Of a DNA stretch of 64,000 nt, positions 26,619 through 33,617 are shown piece after piece (position 1 is the first letter of the stretch; every line of letters starts with the position of its first letter). This stretch comes from Haloarcula sebkhae (GTDB lineage: Archaea; Halobacteriota; Halobacteria; Halobacteriales; Haloarculaceae): positions 214,324-278,323 of the forward strand of contig NZ_BMPD01000002.1 of the NCBI RefSeq assembly GCF_014647415.1, in the 5' to 3' direction. The notes beneath the pieces are model-generated. The model searched no databases, was not told the DNA's origin, and was given only the letters and a program-made list of their open reading frames with translations. The position numbers and the translations under genes are program-made.

Positions 26619-27596
26619 ATGGTCCTCGTAGTGCTGGGTATCGATGCACTCGACCCGGAACTAGTAGATTCGACGGCACATCCGAACTTGACGCTCGCCG
26701 ACCACCACGCCATCGAGACGATCAGGAGCGTCGAAGGTGGCCCCAGCACTCACGAACTCTGGCCGACGATTATTACGGGACTCAGGCCCCCGGAACACGG
26801 CATCACGCTCGACGACGGCGTCGCGTGGGAGAATCCCATCCTCCGATTCGGGAGTGCTGCCGCGGACTACCTCCTCCCGTCGGGGCTACAGACGCGTCTC
26901 GGAGCGTGGCTCCTGAACAATACCGAACAGGACGCGTTCCGGATTCCGGCGACTTACTACGACGAGAACGATCTGACGACGGTGTTCGACGGTCGGGAGG
27001 CGGCACCGATCGGCATCCCCAACTATGTGATCGATCCGGACACAGAGGACCGCGAACACAGCCTCCGACGGAACCTCGGTGACCTCTTCGAGCGGGATCT
27101 CGAAGCAAAAGGCGGGCATTCGTCGACAGACCCGGCGCTGTTCTACGAGCAGTGTCTCGAAATGTCGATGGTTCGCCTCGCTCGCGCACGACGGGCGCTC
27201 AGAGGTGGCCGACATGAACTGGTGTTTGCATACACGAGCGGACTCGATCTCATTGGTCACGTCGCGTACGAACAGCCCTCGCTGCAGGACCGCGCCTACG
27301 AGGAACTCGACGAGTTCGTTGGGGAGGTCCGGGACGACCTCGGAGACGACGACGAACTACTGCTGGTCAGCGACCACGGCCTGCAGGACGGCGTCCACAC
27401 CGACGAGGCGATGGTCGCGGGGACCGACCCCGACATGGTCGATGCGATCGAGAGCGTCGTCGATGTCCGAGCGGCTATCGAAGCCGAACTCGACGAGACC
27501 GACCACACGTCGACGCCGCAGGTGACAGCATCGGACGAGGGCAGTCGGTCGGGGACGGAAGTCAAAGAGCACCTCGAAGACCTCGGATACATGTAG
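26619..27596 (+). CDS. Alkaline phosphatase superfamily / type I phosphodiesterase-like protein
   Basis: 325 aa from ATG 26619 (an in-frame GTG at 26610 would add three residues). VLVVLGIDALDPELVD is the first metal site, STHELWPTIITGLRPPEHGI carries the probable Thr nucleophile in the nucleotide pyrophosphatase/phosphodiesterase style, and LLVSDHGLQDGVHTDEA is the second metal site. It ends HLEDLGYM. This is the most GC-rich of the three AP-type genes in the island and lies next to the TrmB-family gene on the opposite strand. The substrate is unknown. Confidence 0.75.
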   Translation: MVLVVLGIDALDPELVDSTAHPNLTLADHHAIETIRSVEGGPSTHELWPTIITGLRPPEHGITLDDGVAWENPILRFGSAAADYLLPSGLQTRLGAWLLNNTEQDAFRIPATYYDENDLTTVFDGREAAPIGIPNYVIDPDTEDREHSLRRNLGDLFERDLEAKGGHSSTDPALFYEQCLEMSMVRLARARRALRGGRHELVFAYTSGLDLIGHVAYEQPSLQDRAYEELDEFVGEVRDDLGDDDELLLVSDHGLQDGVHTDEAMVAGTDPDMVDAIESVVDVRAAIEAELDETDHTSTPQVTASDEGSRSGTEVKEHLEDLGYM

Positions 27597-27629
27597 CCAT
27601 GTCGGACGAGCCAAACGTCCCTCTGGCTG

Positions 27630-27634
27630 TTTTT
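27630..27634. terminator. T-run between convergent genes
   Basis: A T5 run 34 bases after the phosphodiesterase-like gene, in the 73-base gap to the convergent TrmB-family gene. Archaeal termination can use such runs alone. Confidence 0.3.
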
Positions 27635-27669
27635 GATAGCGGTAAGAAACAGAATCTCAGTACCTACAG

Positions 27670-28512
27670 CTAGCCCAACGTAGCGATACTCTCGTATTCC
27701 CAGATCAGATCGAAGTAGCGCTTCATCCCAGCGACAAACGAGCCGTTGTCGGTAATTGCGGCCTGTCGCATATGGTTTGGAACGTCCGGCTCCTCGACCA
27801 GTAGAATCGCCTCGCCGCTGTCGTAGTCCATGCTCGGGTCGACGAGCGTCCCGCGCCAGGGGAGCTTCTCCGTGCTGAACCGCAGGTCGACGGCGGGGAA
27901 CTCCGTTGTCAGTCGGTCGACGATGTCGGCCTGCACAGCAGCTTTCTCCGGTGGGAGTGCATCGGGATGCAGAAAGAGAACGTTGATATCGACGCCGCGG
28001 TCGAGTGTCTCTGCCAGTGCGCGCTCGACGTTATCGAGGTACGCGAAGCTATTGGTGATGACGCGAAGTGTCTCCTCTGCGTCGTCGTACAGCCGGCGGG
28101 TCTCGCGTTCGCTCGGTTCGCCCACGTCAACGACGTGGAACAGTTCAGCTGTCGGTGATATGTCTTCGCTCGCCCGTTCAAACCGCGGTTCGTACTCGGC
28201 GAGGAAGCTGTCGCGGTAGGAGTCGATGTCCGCGGCGAACGACTCGTACGACTGCCTGCGGTTCTCGACAGCCCGGTCGAGGATGTCGCTAGGAGATTTC
28301 GGCTGGTACTCCTTTGGACGGCCGGGGATCACCTTGATGAAGCCCCGGTCGGACAGCGACTCCAGCACGCCGTAGACGCGGGCTTTCGGGATGCCGCTGG
28401 CCTCCGCAAGGTTCGGGGCCGTCGTCCGGCCGAGCGAGAGCAACTCTTCCAGCGCCGTCGCCTCGTATTCGGTCAGCCCAACCAGGTCGAACACGTCCGC
28501 AGGGTCGCTCAT
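27670..28512 (-). CDS. TrmB-family transcriptional regulator
   Basis: 280-aa regulator with an N-terminal winged helix (LTEYEATALEELLSLGRTTAPNLAEASGIPKARVYGVLESL, residues 13-53) and a C-terminal effector domain of the TrmB type (residues about 115-275). TrmB proteins sense sugars and control sugar transport and central carbon genes in archaea. It is shorter than the Halobacterium TrmB that I remember, so it is called as a family member, not the ortholog. A palindrome that matches the reported TrmB motif lies 75 bases upstream, before the divergent small gene. Confidence 0.87.
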   Translation of the reverse strand: MSDPADVFDLVGLTEYEATALEELLSLGRTTAPNLAEASGIPKARVYGVLESLSDRGFIKVIPGRPKEYQPKSPSDILDRAVENRRQSYESFAADIDSYRDSFLAEYEPRFERASEDISPTAELFHVVDVGEPSERETRRLYDDAEETLRVITNSFAYLDNVERALAETLDRGVDINVLFLHPDALPPEKAAVQADIVDRLTTEFPAVDLRFSTEKLPWRGTLVDPSMDYDSGEAILLVEEPDVPNHMRQAAITDNGSFVAGMKRYFDLIWEYESIATLG

Positions 28513-28586
28513 ACACGCCCATGTGTGGCAGGGGATGTAAAACGCGTCGCCCGACGCCGGAATCTATTAGTGGGTGGCGGCAAGTA

Positions 28587-28607
28587 GTTACTCGCAGAGT
28601 GAGTAAC
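28587..28607 (+). promoter_or_regulatory. TrmB-like binding palindrome
   Basis: GTTACTC-N7-GAGTAAC, perfect over 7-bp arms, ends just before the ATG of the 35-aa gene. It contains TACT-N8-GAGTA, the motif reported for haloarchaeal TrmB. Placement over the start of a leaderless transcript would suit repression of the small gene, and the site may also control the divergent regulator. Confidence 0.6.
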
Positions 28608-28715
28608 ATGACTGCGACATCCCAGACCGAGGACGACGATCACCTGGCAGACATCGAAGACGGCTGTGGCTGTGCGGAGGTCTGGGAGCACATGAGCGAG
28701 CAGCGCGACGACTGA
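28608..28715 (+). CDS. Small Cys-containing acidic protein, 35 aa
   Basis: Begins MTATSQTEDDDHLADIEDG and continues GCGCAEVWEHMSEQRDD. The CGC pair and the C-terminal WEHMSEQ phrase look like a conserved haloarchaeal small protein, possibly a metal-binding or adaptor peptide. The start at 28608 is fixed by the palindrome that ends one base before it; the frame extends upstream to 28521 but would read through the regulatory site. Expression may be under the neighbouring TrmB-family protein. Confidence 0.6.
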   Translation: MTATSQTEDDDHLADIEDGCGCAEVWEHMSEQRDD

Positions 28716-28809
28716 CACGGTTGTCGTCGGCTATTCCCGGCTGTCACCGCTTTTTCGCCAATGACTGGCAAGGATCTGGACCGAAAACCCGGACGCGGCC
28801 AGACCCGCA

Positions 28810-28816
28810 TTTATTT
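28810..28816 (+). promoter_or_regulatory. TATA box of aglJ
   Basis: TTTATTT centred about 30 bases before the ATG at 28843, supporting this start and a leaderless transcript. Confidence 0.5.
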
Positions 28817-28842
28817 GCCTTCGGGTGGATGACGTTGAATCA

Positions 28843-29889
28843 ATGGCCGACCGAGACGACGTCTGTATACTGTTGCCGACATTCAACGAGGCCGAGACTA
28901 TCGAGTCGGTCGTGTCCGGGTTCCGCGAGCAGGGCTTTGACAACGTCCTCGTCATCGACGGCGGCTCGACCGACGGGACACAGGATCTCGCCGAATCGGC
29001 CGGCGCACAAATCGTCGAACAGTCCGGCTCGGGGAAGGGACAGGCTGTCAGGGAGGCAGTGACACGCCACATCGAGCAGCCGTACGTCCTGATGGCCGAC
29101 GGCGACGCGACCTATCGGCCCGACGAGGCGGACAGGCTACTGGAACCACTGTTGTCGGGCCAGGCCGCCCACGTCATCGGCAACCGGTTTGCGGACATGC
29201 AACCCGGCGCGATGACGAAACTGAACCAGATCGGCAACCGCATCATCAACAGTGCCTTCGAAACGATTCACGGACGCGACCTCACCGATATCCTCTCGGG
29301 GTATCGAGCCTTCACACGACAGTCCTTCCAGCGGAGTTCGCTGACGGCGTCGGGCTTCGGTATCGAGACGGAGATGGCCGTCGAGTGTGTCAAACACAAC
29401 ATCTCGACGGCGGTGGTGCCGATCACCTACCAGCCCCGGCCCGACGAGTCCGACACGAACCTCCGCCCGTTCCGTGACGGCGCGACGATCATTCTGACGC
29501 TGTACCAGATGGCAAAGACCAACAACCCCCTGTTTTACTTCGGGAGCGTCGGCCTCGGGAGCACCGTGGTCGGGTTCCTGCTCGGCGCGTACGTGGCCTA
29601 CGACTGGGTTGTCAACAGCATTTCACACGAAGTGATTGCAGTTATCGGCTCCTTTGCTATTCTGCTGGGGATTCAGCTTCTCATGTTCGGCGTCCTGTCC
29701 GATATGCTCGTGGCAGTGAACCGCGAACAGACGCGCCGGCTGGAGGATATCGCCGTCCAACTCACACACGAGAGCCGCAATCGGTCGGTGGACCTGCTCG
29801 ACGATCAGCAGGTCGGCGACGCAGAGGGCACCGAAGATAGCGACACAGAGACAGAGCCGGCGGTGTCTCCGTACCAGCCCGACGAGTGA
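28843..29889 (+). CDS. aglJ: Dolichol phosphate glycosyltransferase AglJ
   Basis: 348-aa GT2 enzyme, which in Haloferax starts the N-linked glycan by adding the first hexose to dolichol phosphate. The GT-A domain has LLPTFNEAETIESVV, DGGSTDGT, MADGDATYRPDEAD (metal site) and the SGYRAFTRQSF acceptor segment. Two C-terminal helices (about 225-300) anchor it in the membrane, then an acidic tail. ATG 28843 is preferred over an in-frame GTG six codons upstream because a TATA box sits at the leaderless distance. It is the outer edge of the glycosylation island. Confidence 0.88.
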   Translation: MADRDDVCILLPTFNEAETIESVVSGFREQGFDNVLVIDGGSTDGTQDLAESAGAQIVEQSGSGKGQAVREAVTRHIEQPYVLMADGDATYRPDEADRLLEPLLSGQAAHVIGNRFADMQPGAMTKLNQIGNRIINSAFETIHGRDLTDILSGYRAFTRQSFQRSSLTASGFGIETEMAVECVKHNISTAVVPITYQPRPDESDTNLRPFRDGATIILTLYQMAKTNNPLFYFGSVGLGSTVVGFLLGAYVAYDWVVNSISHEVIAVIGSFAILLGIQLLMFGVLSDMLVAVNREQTRRLEDIAVQLTHESRNRSVDLLDDQQVGDAEGTEDSDTETEPAVSPYQPDE

Positions 29890-29890
29890 G

Positions 29891-30217
29891 TTAGAACGGG
29901 ACCAGCGCGCGAAGCTGGGAGAGAAGACTGTTTTTCGTGGCTTCCCGTTTCCGTTCGAATATCGGATGGAGGTCGTTGAGTAGCTCCTGCTCGTTGTCGA
30001 ACTCCGTGGCGTTCGTCTCCTCGAGCGCCTCGGCGACGGTCATCGAGTGGCCCGACGCGTCGAACGGGACCGCGATGTGGCCGGCGGCGTCCCGAACCTC
30101 CCCTGGTGTCGCGGGATACTCGATATCCACGTCCGACAGGCGGGCGTCGAGTGCCGCGATACCGAACTCGATGACGTCTGGCTCGTCGCTGTTATCGGCT
30201 GGTGGCCGTACTCCCAT
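29891..30217 (-). CDS. Small acidic protein (DUF5789-like)
   Basis: 108-aa protein with EFGIAALDARLSDVDIEYPATPGEV and a basic end LLSQLRALVPF. The pattern resembles the DUF5789 haloarchaeal family as I remember it; this assignment is tentative. No membrane segment or cysteine is present. It is convergent with aglJ, one base from its stop, and may be read with the HxlR gene upstream (46-base gap). Confidence 0.6.
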   Translation of the reverse strand: MGVRPPADNSDEPDVIEFGIAALDARLSDVDIEYPATPGEVRDAAGHIAVPFDASGHSMTVAEALEETNATEFDNEQELLNDLHPIFERKREATKNSLLSQLRALVPF

Positions 30218-30263
30218 TGCTAAAGCGATGGGGCCGGGGGATAGAAAAGTCTACGTTGTCGGC

Positions 30264-30614
30264 TCAACTCTTGCACCCGGCCAGCCACTCCGCGGCCCAG
30301 TCCTCGATTTCGTCGAACACCGGACAGAGGGATTCACCCTTCGGCGTGAGCTGATAGTACGTCGCGACGGGTGCGTCCTCTTCGAGCCGTCGGTCGACGA
30401 AGTCCATCTCCTGAAGGTCGTCGAGGACCCGCGAGAGGGTGCGGGAGCTGGCGTCGGTGGCGCGTTTGAGTTCGTTGAACCGCTGTTCGCCCTTCTGTAG
30501 TTCGTGGAGCACGACCAGTCGCCAGCGCGATCCGATCTGTTCCAGCGACTCGATGACGGCACACGGTCCGCTCTCTTCTTCTTCGTCCGCGGCAGTGAAT
30601 ACTTCAGATGACAT
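30264..30614 (-). CDS. HxlR-family transcriptional regulator
   Basis: 116-aa winged-helix regulator with the HxlR signature: CAVIESLEQIGSRWRLVVLHELQKGEQRFNELKRATDASSRTLSRVLDDLQEMDFV. The early Cys (C18, at the usual HxlR cysteine position) may sense redox or electrophiles. The start at 30614 gives MSSEVFTAADEEEE; the longer frame adds 27 basic residues across the promoter. It is divergent from the DoxX gene, the common partner of HxlR regulators, with a palindromic operator between them. Confidence 0.88.
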   Translation of the reverse strand: MSSEVFTAADEEEESGPCAVIESLEQIGSRWRLVVLHELQKGEQRFNELKRATDASSRTLSRVLDDLQEMDFVDRRLEEDAPVATYYQLTPKGESLCPVFDEIEDWAAEWLAGCKS

Positions 30615-30649
30615 CGGTGCTACCTGGTATCCTCTTTGTCCGGGAACGT

Positions 30650-30672
30650 ACAAATAGGTTCGGATACGAACC
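30650..30672. promoter_or_regulatory. Divergent promoter with HxlR-type operator
   Basis: An A/T-rich box (ACAAATAG, 30650-30657) is followed by GGTTCG-GATA-CGAACC (30657-30672), a perfect 6-bp inverted repeat. The box is 26-33 bases before the leader ORF start at 30683, so the palindrome lies between TATA and transcription start, a repressor position. Confidence 0.6.
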
Positions 30673-30682
30673 AAGTAACGTA

Positions 30683-30751
30683 ATGAAACCACCAATCGCG
30701 GTTCGACAGTCTCGTAGCGAAACTATCTCTGCCCCGGAGGTGAGCGCCTGA
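30683..30751 (+). CDS. Short leader ORF coupled to the DoxX gene
   Basis: 22-codon ORF (MKPPIAVRQSRSETIS and on) from an ATG at the predicted transcription start, ending TGA that shares a base with the DoxX ATG (TGATG). Within it lies GGAGGTGA (30736-30743), a full anti-16S match 7 bases before the DoxX start. It looks like a leaderless upstream ORF that delivers ribosomes to a strong internal ribosome binding site. Expression is unproven. Confidence 0.5.
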   Translation: MKPPIAVRQSRSETISAPEVSA

Positions 30752-31170
30752 TGGCGTTCGAGTCCGCCGGTGCGGGCGAACTGTTCTTACTGGGCCGACT
30801 CCTGTTCGGTGGGGTGCTCGCCTTCATGGGCCTAAATCACTTCCAGAACGCCGGACAGATGACCCCCTACGCGGAGGCGAAGGGGCTCCCGGCACCCGCG
30901 GCGTCAGTCTACGGGAGCGGCGGACTGCTCCTCGTCAGCGGTATCCTCGTCATCCTCGGTGCGTACCCCGTCATCGCAGCCGGGGCGCTGGCGACGTTCC
31001 TCATCGCTTCCGCCATCACCATGCACGACTTCTGGGCGGTCCCGGACGACCAGATGCAAGACGAGATGACGCAGTTCCTCAAGAACATCGCACTTGCTGG
31101 CGGCGCGCTGTCGCTGCTTGCGGTGGCCGGCACGGCGTGGCCATACAGCGTCGGTCTGTCCCTGTTCTGA
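30751..31170 (+). CDS. DoxX family membrane protein
   Basis: 139-aa protein with four hydrophobic segments. LFLLGRLLFGGVLAFMGLNHF and the glycine-rich second helix (GSGGLLLVSGILVILGAYPVI) fit the DoxX family, once named for the thiosulfate:quinone oxidoreductase small subunit and common in redox-stress operons. It is controlled by the divergent HxlR gene and preceded by a perfect ribosome binding site inside a leader ORF. Confidence 0.85.
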   Translation: MAFESAGAGELFLLGRLLFGGVLAFMGLNHFQNAGQMTPYAEAKGLPAPAASVYGSGGLLLVSGILVILGAYPVIAAGALATFLIASAITMHDFWAVPDDQMQDEMTQFLKNIALAGGALSLLAVAGTAWPYSVGLSLF

Positions 31171-31285
31171 GGCGGCGATCCTGTCTAGTCCGGTCGCCTG
31201 ACCACAGCCCGTACCCCACCAATCACTATTCGGGAATGACACCTGCCGCCATCCATAAGCCGTCCCGTACCTGAACTGTGCGTGA

Positions 31286-32944
31286 ATGATGCAGTCGCTG
31301 CCGACGCCGGCCATGCCTGCATGGCTCCCGTGGCAGGAAGCGGTCGTCCTCGCCGTGGTGCTCGCTGTCCTCCTTGCCGTCCGGCGCTTCTCGGATGCGC
31401 GAGTTGGCGACGGGATACGGGCGCGACTCCTCCTCGGAGTCCCGTGGGGAACGCTGCTGACGATTGCGGGTGTCGCGGCAGTGTACCTGTTCTTGCAGGG
31501 CGCGTGGTGGCATCCACGGAACCCGCTTGTTACCCCGTTCCGGACGTGGTCGTACTTCTACCCGTTCGGAATGCTCACCGGGGCCTTTACCCACGGCAGT
31601 CAGGGCCACATCACGGGGAACCTCATGGGGACACTGGTGTACGGAACGGTCGCCGAGTACGTCTGGGGACACTACCCTCGCGAGCGGGGTGTCCAGACCT
31701 TCACGTCGCTTCGGACGAACCCGTTCGCCCGGATTTTGGCCGTTCCCGTCACCATGTTCGTTGTGGGCGTGTTCTCCGCGGTGTTCGCTATCGGGCCGGT
31801 TGTGGGCTTTTCGGGCGTGGTGTTTGCCATTGCCGGGTTCGCGCTCGTAACGCGGCCGACGCTGTTTCTCGGTGCGTTTCTCGGAAATCGCGTGCTCGAC
31901 CTCCTGTATTCGGCGCTTCGCTACCCCGTGTCGACGGCCTCGGGTCAGACCCGCTTCGTGACGCCGTGGTGGTCCAACATCGCCATTCAGGGACACGCTA
32001 TCGGTATCTTGGCCGGCGTCATCGTGGCCCTCGTGCTACTGTGGAACCGGGACGAACGCCCCGATACGCTGCGGGTGTTCTTCGCGACGCTCGTGTTTGC
32101 CGTCGCACAGGGACTCTGGGCAGTGTACATCCCGCTCGGCGGCGGCCGGTTTCGGTTGTTCCGCTGGGTCGGGACGGCACTGGTGTTTGTCCTCGCGCTC
32201 GTCGTCGCCGCGGCGACCATCGGTTCTGACCGGCGTTTTCGCCCGTCGTTCGACCGACGCCCGGCGTCACTCGCAGTGATGGTTCTGCTTGTCGTCCTCG
32301 GTGCACTGAGTCTCGCTGCCGTCCCGACGAACGTCGTCGACCTGCAGGCGGACCAGCTCCCCGAAGACGGCATTGAGGTCAGAGACTACGTGGTGACCTA
32401 CGACGAGAACGTCCCGAACGCGTACTTCGAGAGCATCTGGGTTCCAACGCAGCAAGCGGGGACAAGCGTCAACGCCAGCGGCGTCATCGTCGCCAGCGCG
32501 GAGCGGGAGGTCTGGATCGCCGCCGTCCAACCGGGCCGGCTCGCCGTCAACGGTCAGGAGCGAGTCACGGTCGGCGGGGCGACCTGGCGCGAGTCAGTGT
32601 ACGCAAACCGGACGGACTGGTCGGTCCTCGGCAATTCCAGCGTCTACCGGGTCCAACTCAGGCGTGAGGGCGGCCAGCCCCGGACGGCGTACACCTCGGA
32701 GCCGTCGACGGCGGACGTGATACTCGACGGACGGAACGTAACAGTGGCGGCCCGGCAGAACGGATTCGATGTGGTCGTAACACGGCGGAACGAAACGCTC
32801 GGGCAGGCACCGCTCCCGGCGAACATGACGCGGACGCGGATCGGCGGACTGACCTTTGAGCGGAACCGCTCGAAGCTGTATGCACGCACGGACGGCACTC
32901 GCGTCAAAATCGCCGAGTACCGCCAGCAAGCGACGCGGAGTTAG
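31286..32944 (+). CDS. Rhomboid intramembrane serine protease with large C-terminal domain
   Basis: 552-aa protein. Residues about 85-250 hold the rhomboid core: HITGN (108-112), the nucleophile S176 in GFSG and the base H237 in QGHAIG, with helices before and after. Residues about 275-340 add more helices, and the last 200 residues form a Cys-free soluble domain (EVRDYVVTYDENVP and on), probably outside the membrane. Two ATGs are adjacent (31286, 31289). Substrates may be tethered surface proteins. No obvious partner gene besides co-directional neighbours; it converges on the METTL5-like gene, overlapping its stop by four bases. Confidence 0.85.
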   Translation: MMQSLPTPAMPAWLPWQEAVVLAVVLAVLLAVRRFSDARVGDGIRARLLLGVPWGTLLTIAGVAAVYLFLQGAWWHPRNPLVTPFRTWSYFYPFGMLTGAFTHGSQGHITGNLMGTLVYGTVAEYVWGHYPRERGVQTFTSLRTNPFARILAVPVTMFVVGVFSAVFAIGPVVGFSGVVFAIAGFALVTRPTLFLGAFLGNRVLDLLYSALRYPVSTASGQTRFVTPWWSNIAIQGHAIGILAGVIVALVLLWNRDERPDTLRVFFATLVFAVAQGLWAVYIPLGGGRFRLFRWVGTALVFVLALVVAAATIGSDRRFRPSFDRRPASLAVMVLLVVLGALSLAAVPTNVVDLQADQLPEDGIEVRDYVVTYDENVPNAYFESIWVPTQQAGTSVNASGVIVASAEREVWIAAVQPGRLAVNGQERVTVGGATWRESVYANRTDWSVLGNSSVYRVQLRREGGQPRTAYTSEPSTADVILDGRNVTVAARQNGFDVVVTRRNETLGQAPLPANMTRTRIGGLTFERNRSKLYARTDGTRVKIAEYRQQATRS

Positions 32945-33594
32945 GTCCAGTCGATGCGGTACACTTCCGCCGTAATGGCCTGTCGATCCGATTCGTGGAA
33001 GTCGAACTGTCGCGGCAGGTCGAACTCCGTTTCGAAGGCGTGGGTCACTTCGCCGCCGTTGTCCCCGGCGAAGGATTCGACGAACGATTGGCTTCCCTCG
33101 TTGTGAATCGAGTACGAGACGCCCGCGATGGACGCGGCAGTTTCGAGGAACCGTCGGTCGGCGTGTTCGTTGTCCGACTGTGCGCCAAAGGGCGGGTTCA
33201 TGACGACGGTGGTTTCTTCGGCAGGCGGACACAGCGGGGCTGTGGTGGCATCTGCTCGAATCCACGACACTGGCGTCGTCGACCCCACCTTCCGCTCGTT
33301 TTCACGCGCCGTCGACAGCGGTGCGGGGTCGATATCTAGCCCGACCACCCGAGCCGGCGACCGCAGCGCTGCACCCAGCGCCAACATCCCGGTTCCACAG
33401 CCCAGGTCGACGACCGTCTGTCCCTGAATGTCGCCCTGGAGGTCAGCCGTATGGACCAGATGGGCGGCCAGATCCGGTGGTGTCCGGTACTGTTCGAGAC
33501 TGGCCCGCGGGTTGTCAAACCCGGCGACAACGGCGAGTTGCTGGGCGAGCGCACTCTTTGTCGGCATTACCTGAGATACGTCCGATTCATTCAA
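32941..33594 (-). CDS. METTL5-like RNA/DNA N6-methyltransferase
   Basis: 217-aa SAM methyltransferase with VVDLGCGTGMLALGAAL (SAM loop), GLDIDP and the catalytic NPPFG motif (residues about 132-136), plus an N-terminal LEQYRTPPDLAAHLV. This fits the METTL5 family, which methylates an adenine in small-subunit rRNA. The start may be 33594 or an internal ATG at 33567 (MPTKSALAQQLA); the latter matches the family better, but both have AT-rich stretches upstream. Confidence 0.82.
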   Translation of the reverse strand: MNESDVSQVMPTKSALAQQLAVVAGFDNPRASLEQYRTPPDLAAHLVHTADLQGDIQGQTVVDLGCGTGMLALGAALRSPARVVGLDIDPAPLSTARENERKVGSTTPVSWIRADATTAPLCPPAEETTVVMNPPFGAQSDNEHADRRFLETAASIAGVSYSIHNEGSQSFVESFAGDNGGEVTHAFETEFDLPRQFDFHESDRQAITAEVYRIDWT

Positions 33595-33617
33595 AAACGT
33601 TTGGAAATGCCCAGTAG

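Noticed and set aside
28513-28526. ACAC-N6-GTGT repeat at the start of the TrmB-family gene
   Set aside because: Only four-base arms; the strong site is the 7-bp palindrome further upstream.
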